This document shows, piece by piece, positions 57,901 to 64,000 of a DNA stretch of 64,000 nucleotides. This DNA is from Gaeumannomyces sp. JS-464 (lineage: Eukaryota > Ascomycota > Sordariomycetes > Magnaporthales > Magnaporthaceae). Position 1 is the first letter of the stretch, and each line of letters opens with the position of its first letter. Both the position numbers and the translations under genes were made by a program. Below the pieces are notes generated by a model. That model did not search any database. It was not told the origin of the DNA and was given only the letters and a program-made list of their open reading frames with translations. Where the stretch lies: positions 1,116,001 to 1,180,000 of the forward strand of contig NGZR01000002.1 in assembly GCA_002197995.1 (NCBI GenBank), written 5' to 3'.

Positions 57901-58311
57901 TACTTTCGAACATTTTGCTTATTTTACCAAAACGATTAGGTCGATTAGCTGCCTTTAAGAAAATTCGCTAATAATAACTAAATGTTAAAAACCATATACG
58001 TTATACCATTTTTCGCTAATTACGAATGGCACCCACATATGGGCATAAAGCTAAAATCGAAGCAAAACGAAAGCGGAATACCGGCGATTTAGCGTAAAAT
58101 TCATAACGCTATTACCGTCGCAAACCGCATCGAAAAAGTTTTTAAATTCGTTAAAACATTAGCGGAAATATCCAAAAAACGCTACGAGGAAGCAGCGAAC
58201 CGTTATCGCTAAAACGCAAAAAACATTTAAAATAAGCGATTTGGTTTAAATAAATACGAAATATATGGCGATATCCCGCCCTACGCCGAAATTTAGCGAT
58301 AAATAGGTAAG
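54930..58311 (+). pseudogene. Gypsy B2 pol relic: protease, RT, RNase H, integrase
   Basis: Protease keeps its catalytic motif LIDTGCL (DTG 54946-54954). RT has a 94-codon open part (55843-56127) with FARKPGKGVRVYINYKELNN and AKWFSKLDIT, then YLNDVLIYS (56179-56205), where the first Asp of YxDD is Asn. RNase H spans about 56450-56830, ending in VMPNAFS (about 56955). The integrase HHCC finger keeps HPGKTK (about 57390). The 98-codon open part (57574-57870) contains MDFVEPLPKCERNG, VNRLTK (Asp of the usual VDRLTK lost) and STQFVSAFWKKL. Few indels but many stops. Confidence 0.9.
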
Positions 58312-58489
58312 TGTAATAAACCTGGCCATTAGGTAGTCGCCAGTAAAGGTTAAAGTAATATTATTTTAAAAAATAAAAAGGAAAAAAAAAGGCTATAAAA
58401 AAGGTTATATAGTTCCTATATATACACGAGTTGGCTTAAAGGTAACCCTTAAGCTGTTATTTCCGTGCTTAAAGCACGGAACCATAACA
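58312..58489 (-). repeat. Gypsy C 3' LTR
   Basis: On the minus strand this 178-bp repeat starts TGTTATGGTTCCGTGC and ends GGTTTATTACA. It has a TATATATA box in the middle and a hairpin CCGTGCTTTAAGCACGG near its start. A purine-rich AAAAAGGCGGCTA precedes it on that strand, as a polypurine tract should. Confidence 0.8.
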
Positions 58490-60449
58490 TAGCCGCCTTT
58501 TTCGGGCTCGCCTTTTTTAGTTGTTTCGTTCTTTTCCCGTTTTTCGCGCGCTTCGTTAGCATAGGTGGCCCTTTTATTGGAAAGCTTTGTGCCGTGCTAA
58601 AAGGTGTTATTGGTATGTTCGGCCCCGGGTCGGCCTTTAAGTGGGTGCTTGGGTTTTTCGTATTTTAACCTAAGCGTTCTTTCCTTTTTTATCGGTGGCG
58701 ACGGTTTGCTTTTTAATTGCCTTATGGTTTTTAATTGCCTCGCTCCTTTTTTCCCTTTCTTATGCTTGCTTTTAGTTGCTTCGCGTAATTTATTTATCCC
58801 TTTTGCGATTTCGCTTTTACTAAAAATTTTTTTTCGCTCGTTATTGTTTTAATTTTAGCTTTTCGTTTTAACCATTTCCGTTTTTCCTTCGCCTTTCCTC
58901 CTGGTGCTGGTTAACAGTTTTCGTTTTTTGCTTGCTATAATTACGTCCTCGCTTTATTTTGCCGCCGCCGTCGTTTTGCCCTTTTATGCGATCCCGTTTT
59001 TAGCTTTGGTTTTTTCCGCATTTATCGCGCTTTTATTCCATTACGAACGTTAATTTCCACCCGCACGTTATTTACGATGTTTGCTACCGCTACCGCTTTT
59101 CCTCCGCTTTTTAGCGGTGGTAGCGGCGATTCGTTTAAACGCGTAAGTTTTTCCGCGCCCGTTTGTTATCCGTATTTAACCCATTATGTTTTTTAGCATA
59201 AACGCGATAAAGGCCGTCGCGTTATCAACGCGATTAACTTAACGGGTAACTCGTCGAACGAAAAGCACGCGGCTTTCGTTTACTAAAAGTACAAATGTAA
59301 CGCGTGCTTTTAAAAGTCGAAGGTTATTAAGGTTATGGCTTGCAAAAAGTACCGACCTGGACAAGCTTACAACCGTTGCCGTAAAAGAAAAATAGCGGGC
59401 TGCAATACTTTTAATGCTATTTACGCTTTAAGCTTTGCCTTTCGCCGTGCCCAGCGTAACCTTTTTGCTATAACGACTAATAATCGACATATTTTTACGC
59501 TTAGCGTCCTTTCCGGTAAAAGCTCGCGATTTACAAGTACTTTATTACCTATTAACATTAGTCGCGATTTTTTAACAAAACTAACGCGAGCTTCGACCGT
59601 TAGCATATTTAAAATACCGACCTCGCGAAAACCGCTTTGGTTTTCGGCAATGCGGTTAGTACTCCTTCCTATCGTGGCAACCAAAGCTAATAGTTATAGA
59701 TAATGCTTATCCGTGGTTTCGGCTTAATATAAATAATTAGCCTTTTTTTTATGCTTTTAATAACGGTGTCGCTAATCGTCCGCAAAGGTTTTAAATAAAA
59801 GCGGAGCGTCGCGCCGAAACGCGCGATAACCGGCTTATTAACGTTATTATTTAAGTGGCTAGTAATAACCGTATTTAGTTTGGTAAAAGCTCGGCGCGTC
59901 GTTGCTTTATTTATCATTTTAACTTAAGCCGTTATAAGCCGTCGCCCTCTTTTCGTGCCGCCCGGCACCGTAAAAAGCGTCGTCGTCGCCGGGATGTTAA
60001 TCGCAGCGGCGGCAGCTCCTTTTCCCGTTAATACCGTTCCCTTTTTAAGCTTGAAAAAAAGGAGTCCCTTAGCGATAAAAACGCGTTTTAATTCCGCTTT
60101 TCCTCCGTATTATACGCGTAGGTCTCTTTTTTTAAAACTGGGTTTTAAGCATGGTAATAACTTATCGTATTAGGGTTTTTTTTATTTTCGTATTTAAACC
60201 GGCGCGTTTTAACCTTAGCGTTCGTTTTTGTTTTTCTTCGCTAAATTTCCAAAGCCGGCGCGCTTTTTGCTTCCTATCGCATCGTTCGTAATTATAGTTA
60301 AACTGGGGTCGCTTTAACTTCGTGCTTTTATATGGTGCGCGCTCGCCCGCCTTTCGGCTTTTTTTTGTTTTTAGGTAGTTAAACACCCGTAACGCGCCTT
60401 TTTTGTTTACGTAACGCCGCCGCTTGCTTCTTTTTATTTCGCAGCTCGG
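58490..60449 (+). other. Gypsy C 3' region with antisense Cys-rich open frame
   Basis: About 2 kb between the chromodomain and 3' LTR. The plus strand (antisense to pol) is unusually open: 58465-58668, 58604-58852, 59335-59703 (122 codons) and 59955-60173. Around 59290-59425 it reads KCNAC, then VMACKKYRPGQAYNRC and RKRKIAGCN, five Cys in a spacing that suggests metal binding. Minus-strand frames (59421-59684, 59687-59917, 60162-60386) overlap and are Lys/Arg-rich. I cannot assign a family, and which strand coded is an inference. Confidence 0.5.
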
Positions 60450-63400
60450 GATTGTTTTAAATGCGCGCGTTTTTTTATTGCGCTTCGAAGTTTGCCATTA
60501 CCGCTGTGTTTTTAAAATTTTCCAATGGGTTTTAGTCCGTTTTATTTCATTTTACCCATTTTACTAATACCTGCCTTTTCCCCGCCTTTTGGCGTTTTTT
60601 ACTGCCAAAATCTTTTCTATAAACCACTTTTTTCAAAGTTCGCTATCCTCCGGTAATGGGATTAAAACGAAGCTTAATCGTATATCCGTATTTATTTATA
60701 ACGAAAACGGGTCGTTCGTTGCTCGTTCGATTAGTTTAACGTAAAGTGGGGTAAATGCTTTTAAACATATCCAATATAATAGTAAAAGGAGTTAAAACCG
60801 CTACCATTTCGTATTTATTTACCACCTAGTTTAGCTTTTTATTAAAGCGGTTTGTTTTAATATTGCGGAAAAATAGCTAAACTTTATCCCCCATTTTGTA
60901 TTTTTCGGCGGGCGGCGGAACTTATTCGTTTGGAACTTTTATTATTATTACGCAAATACCGCGGTTATTATGGCGAGTTTTAATCCTTCGCGTAAGTGGG
61001 TTAGAAAAGCGGAAACGCGTTTTTTTTCACTAGCTTTAAACGCGTTATTTGGTAAAAGGTGTATTAGGATCGGGTTAATATCGAATCCAAAAAGTAAACG
61101 GTTAGGGCTATATTTTATAATAGTTAAATTTTTATTGTTAAACGCAAATTAGCAAGCGTTAAAGTGTTATAATTAATCGGTTTACGCGAAAGTAATAAAA
61201 CAGCGTAAATAGTGCTGGACTTTTTAATTTGCTCGTTTTATGCCCCCGTTTATTTCGGGGTGGAAAAATGTAAAAAGCAATTGTTCGATTCCCATTTAAA
61301 AGTATAATTTTGTTTAAAATTTTCCGATTTAATTCGAACTTTTATCGGATATAATACTATTTGGAAAGCTACGAAATCGCTATTAGGTAAAACGGAATTT
61401 TGCTGCATATTTTTTTGCTTTTATACTATGCATAGCTTTTAATTAAATATATTTTAACAATTTGTTAATAATTACTATTAAATATTTCGGTCCCTTTTCG
61501 GTAACGGGAAGCTTTATTATGAAATTTATCGAAATTTTTTTCCAAAACTGGTTTAAAACCGGGAAAAAGCGTAATAGCCCTTATTTATATTATCGTAACG
61601 GGCGGGATTTGCGGCATATATCGCAATTGCGAACGAATCGTACCACATCCCGTAATATCCTATCCTAATAATAATTCCGGCATAAAACGGCGAATGTGTT
61701 ATTCCGATTCGCGTAACTCACGATCGGAAAAGCGTGTACTTTTTAAATTAAAATGGTAATTAATGGTTTTTAAATTGGAAGTTATAGCCGCCTTTTATAT
61801 TAAAATGCTTTTTATGCATTAATTTCGCAATTTGCTATTTGCGTTTTTATATTAGCTTTTAAGGGAAAACTGCGCGCATTTTGCTAAATTGCTGCGAGTT
61901 TATATTCGTATTTTTATCGCGGCGTAACGCTTCGTCCTATAAATTCGTTAAAGCTTATTCGCGGAAAATAATAGTTCCCGTTAAAAAAGGTGTAACGTAA
62001 GTATAGTTTCGTGTTAATAGTTAAGCTAGGTTAAATGTTAGGGTTTTTTTTCGTATCGGCGTAACTTCGTTATAAATTTAGCTCGGGATAAGGTGGTTGT
62101 AAATACGGAGTTAATACGGAATTTTACTAGCGTTATGCTTTAACCGGCTTGCATTAGTTGTAATAGCGTTACTTTGCGTATCCCTCCTTTTCGTTTTGTT
62201 TTTTTCGTAATAACGCGTTTAGCAGTACTGCGTATTTCCCTGGTCGGTATTGCAAATTGTAGTTAAATTTCGCTAATATTTCCGTTTAACGCATTTGTTT
62301 TTCGAACATTTTTCGGGTTTTAAAAAAGTATTTTAAGCTTTTATAATTTGTAAAAATTAAAAACGGCTTAAATACGTTCCGTACTTTTGCGTTCCAAATT
62401 TTTAAGCATTTTATTACCGCTAGGAGTTTTTTATCGTAAATAATGTAATTGCGTTATGCGTCGTTTAATTTAGCGGAATGGTAAGCATTGGTCGTTATAA
62501 GCCGTTTTTCCCTTTTTGGGATAAGTAACCTTTTAAAACCGTCCCGGAATAGTTTAATTTTAACCTCGTATTTTATTTTGGGTTTTATTATGCTAGCACG
62601 GGTGTTTAAATAAACGTTAGTTTTAACCGTTTAAATGTTATATCGATTTTAAAATTTTATTAGTATAAAGTCCCTTTTTTGGTTAAAGCTAATAATAGCG
62701 TAGCTAGTTTCGAATATTTGTCGATAAAATTTCGGTAAAAATTAGCGAAGCTAAAAAAGCCGCGAAGTTTTTTAAATCTTTTTAACGCTTTTTAATCGCG
62801 GATCGCGCGGATTTTTTTAAATCGGCTTAAATTCCCTTTTTTACTTTAATTATAAACCTTAAATATTTAACTTTTTGCATTGCAAAGTCGCTTTTTTCCA
62901 GGTTTAAGTTTAGCCCGGCGTTTTTTAACTAACGAAAAACTTTTTTTACTTTTTTTATGTAATTTTTGCGAAATCCCGAGGAAAAAATAAGCACGTTATC
63001 CAAATATGCTAATACGAAATCGTTAAGGATATCGTTTAAAACACCGTTAATATAGCGTTAAAACGTTATTAAGGCTTTTTAAAACCGAACGGGCATATTA
63101 GCCATTTAAATAATCCGAATCGTATTTAAAACGCTATTAAGTGTTTTTCGCCTTTTGCTACCCGGATTTTGTAAAAAGCGGTTTTAACGTTCACTTTTAT
63201 AAACCATTTCGCTTTTAACAAAAACGGAGTTTTTTTTACTAACGGCAAAAAGTAGCGATTTTAAAGCGTAATCGCGTTAAATGCACGGTAATTTACGTAT
63301 AAACGCTAGCCTTTTAACTATTTGCGTACTATTAAAACGGGCGCGGTTATTGGATAAGGGCTAACGCGGATTTAACTTTTATTTATTAGGTCGGTGATTT

Positions 63401-64000
63401 GTTTACGCAGTTTTAGGAGTTGTTTTTTTAGCATATTGTATAAGCGTTCCTAAAAAAGGTTCGGAATAAAACCATCGTCGTTTTTCTTTAATTTAATATG
63501 GTGGTTTAGGTTTTTCCGGTATAAAAGTAACTTTAATGCTTTCGTTTTATCGAAAAGGTCGGCGAACTTCGCTAATTTTTAAAGCAGTTTGGGTTTTAAC
63601 CGGTTAAGTGGTAGTATTTTAACGGTAAGCTGTAATATTCGTGTTATTTCCCTTAAAAAAGTGGATATAAACTCGTAACTTTGTTAAAAGTTTCGTTGCT
63701 ATTTTTAGCAAACTGCGGCGAAATATTGCCGATAATTACCGGGAGTTTTTCGGGGTTAGTTAAGCTTTCGCTTTTTTAATTACGAACTGGCTTATTACTT
63801 ATCCGTAAGCAGTTTAAAACCGCGTTAAAAGTAATTTATTCGTACTTTATTTACGGAAATCCTAAAATAACGTCCCGTAATATGCCTAAAATAATGTAAA
63901 ATAAAATAGGCTTTATTTAGCCATCCATATCCATTTTACATTTAATAAGGTATTTAATAGCTAGCGGGGCCTGCTTAAAACCGTTTTTAGCTGTCGTAAT
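60450..64000 (-). pseudogene. Gypsy C pol relic: RT, RNase H, integrase, chromodomain
   Basis: RT on the minus strand has NRYFLPLV, AKWFIKVNVKTAF, RFGLFKWLICPFGF, RYINGVLNDILNDF and AYLDNVLIFSSG (YLDN at 62995-63006; the second Asp of YxDD became Asn). NLEKSDFAMQKVKYL and FANFYRNFIDKYSKL follow (about 62700-62900). Integrase core end FHPEINGGIKRAN, then KYSPNRLLFGFD, is at about 61040-61270. A chromodomain WFIEKILAVKNAKRRGKGRY lies at about 60570-60640, a histone-mark reader that targets insertion to heterochromatin in this family. Stops and small indels are throughout. Confidence 0.88.

Larger units (their letters stand above)
53071..58311 (+). mobile_element. Gypsy/chromovirus B2, truncated by Gypsy C
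   Basis: A 5' LTR (53071-53248), gag with an intact CCHC knuckle, protease DTG, RT, RNase H and integrase, then an abrupt end at 58311 where the LTR of minus-strand Gypsy C begins. It is related to B1 (similar LTR end TGTTGCATTATGATA, same domain order and wording) but less mutated. The chromodomain tail and 3' LTR would lie beyond Gypsy C, outside the window. Confidence 0.88.
58312..64000 (-). mobile_element. Gypsy/chromovirus C, minus strand, runs out of window
   Basis: Reading leftward from the window end: protease/RT, RNase H, integrase, chromodomain, about 2 kb of extra sequence, then the 3' LTR at 58312-58489. The 5' LTR is outside the window. It is inserted into Gypsy B2. Confidence 0.88.

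Noticed and set aside
1..64000. Mitochondrial or bacterial AT-rich origin
   Set aside because: Nuclear fungal transposons, a spliceosomal intron and RIP-type mutation argue for nuclear heterochromatin.

Overview
The window looks like an AT-rich, repeat-packed compartment of a filamentous ascomycete (Pezizomycotina) genome. Three things point there. The DNA is hypermutated by C-to-T and G-to-A changes that spare CpG and turn Gln and Trp codons into stops, as expected for repeat-induced point mutation (RIP). The transposon families are typical of these fungi: Fot1/pogo transposons, chromodomain Gypsy elements and a Copia element. The only non-repetitive island carries a J-domain gene and a fragment that resembles the end of a HET (heterokaryon incompatibility) protein. 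I see no intact ordinary gene anywhere. Almost every open frame longer than 60 codons is a shadow or a fragment of a transposon.

Layout. 1-6467: Gypsy family A on the minus strand (LTRs 1-233 and 765-1208, pol relic 1960-3650), with Fot1 copy 1 inside (4188-6087). 6468-11309: a shortened family A element on the plus strand, with Fot1 copy 2 inside. 11310-14703: the GC-rich island, with a J-domain gene (minus), HET-like debris (minus) containing a 27-base homopolymer, and a 414-bp MITE. 14704-21108: a third family A element (LTR, gag), cut by Fot1 copies 3 and 4. 21109-26902: nested Fot1 copies 5-8. 26903-40462: Gypsy B1 with 150-bp LTRs, cut by Fot1 copies 9, 10 and 11. 41192-48430: Fot1 copy 12, which hosts a complete Copia element (170-bp LTRs, 5-bp target duplication). 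48497-52885: Fot1 copy 13, which hosts Fot1 copy 14 and a 696-bp miniature LTR retrotransposon (TRIM). 53071-58311: Gypsy B2. 58312-64000: Gypsy C on the minus strand, running out of the window.

The pieces relate by insertion, not by operon logic. Target duplications (TA for Fot1; CGTAT for Copia; CTTTA for the TRIM) let the order of insertion be read. The strongest new-looking item is the TRIM. Just after its 5' LTR lies a 15-nt perfect reverse complement of a segment inside that LTR, the signature of Tf1-style self-priming, and its interior holds about 125 codons of unidentified protein. Also notable are Cys-rich antisense open stretches between pol and the 3' LTR in two Gypsy families, the 84-bp-TIR MITE, the RIP boundary falling inside an LTR next to the island, and strong diversity in the terminal repeats of the Fot1 copies.
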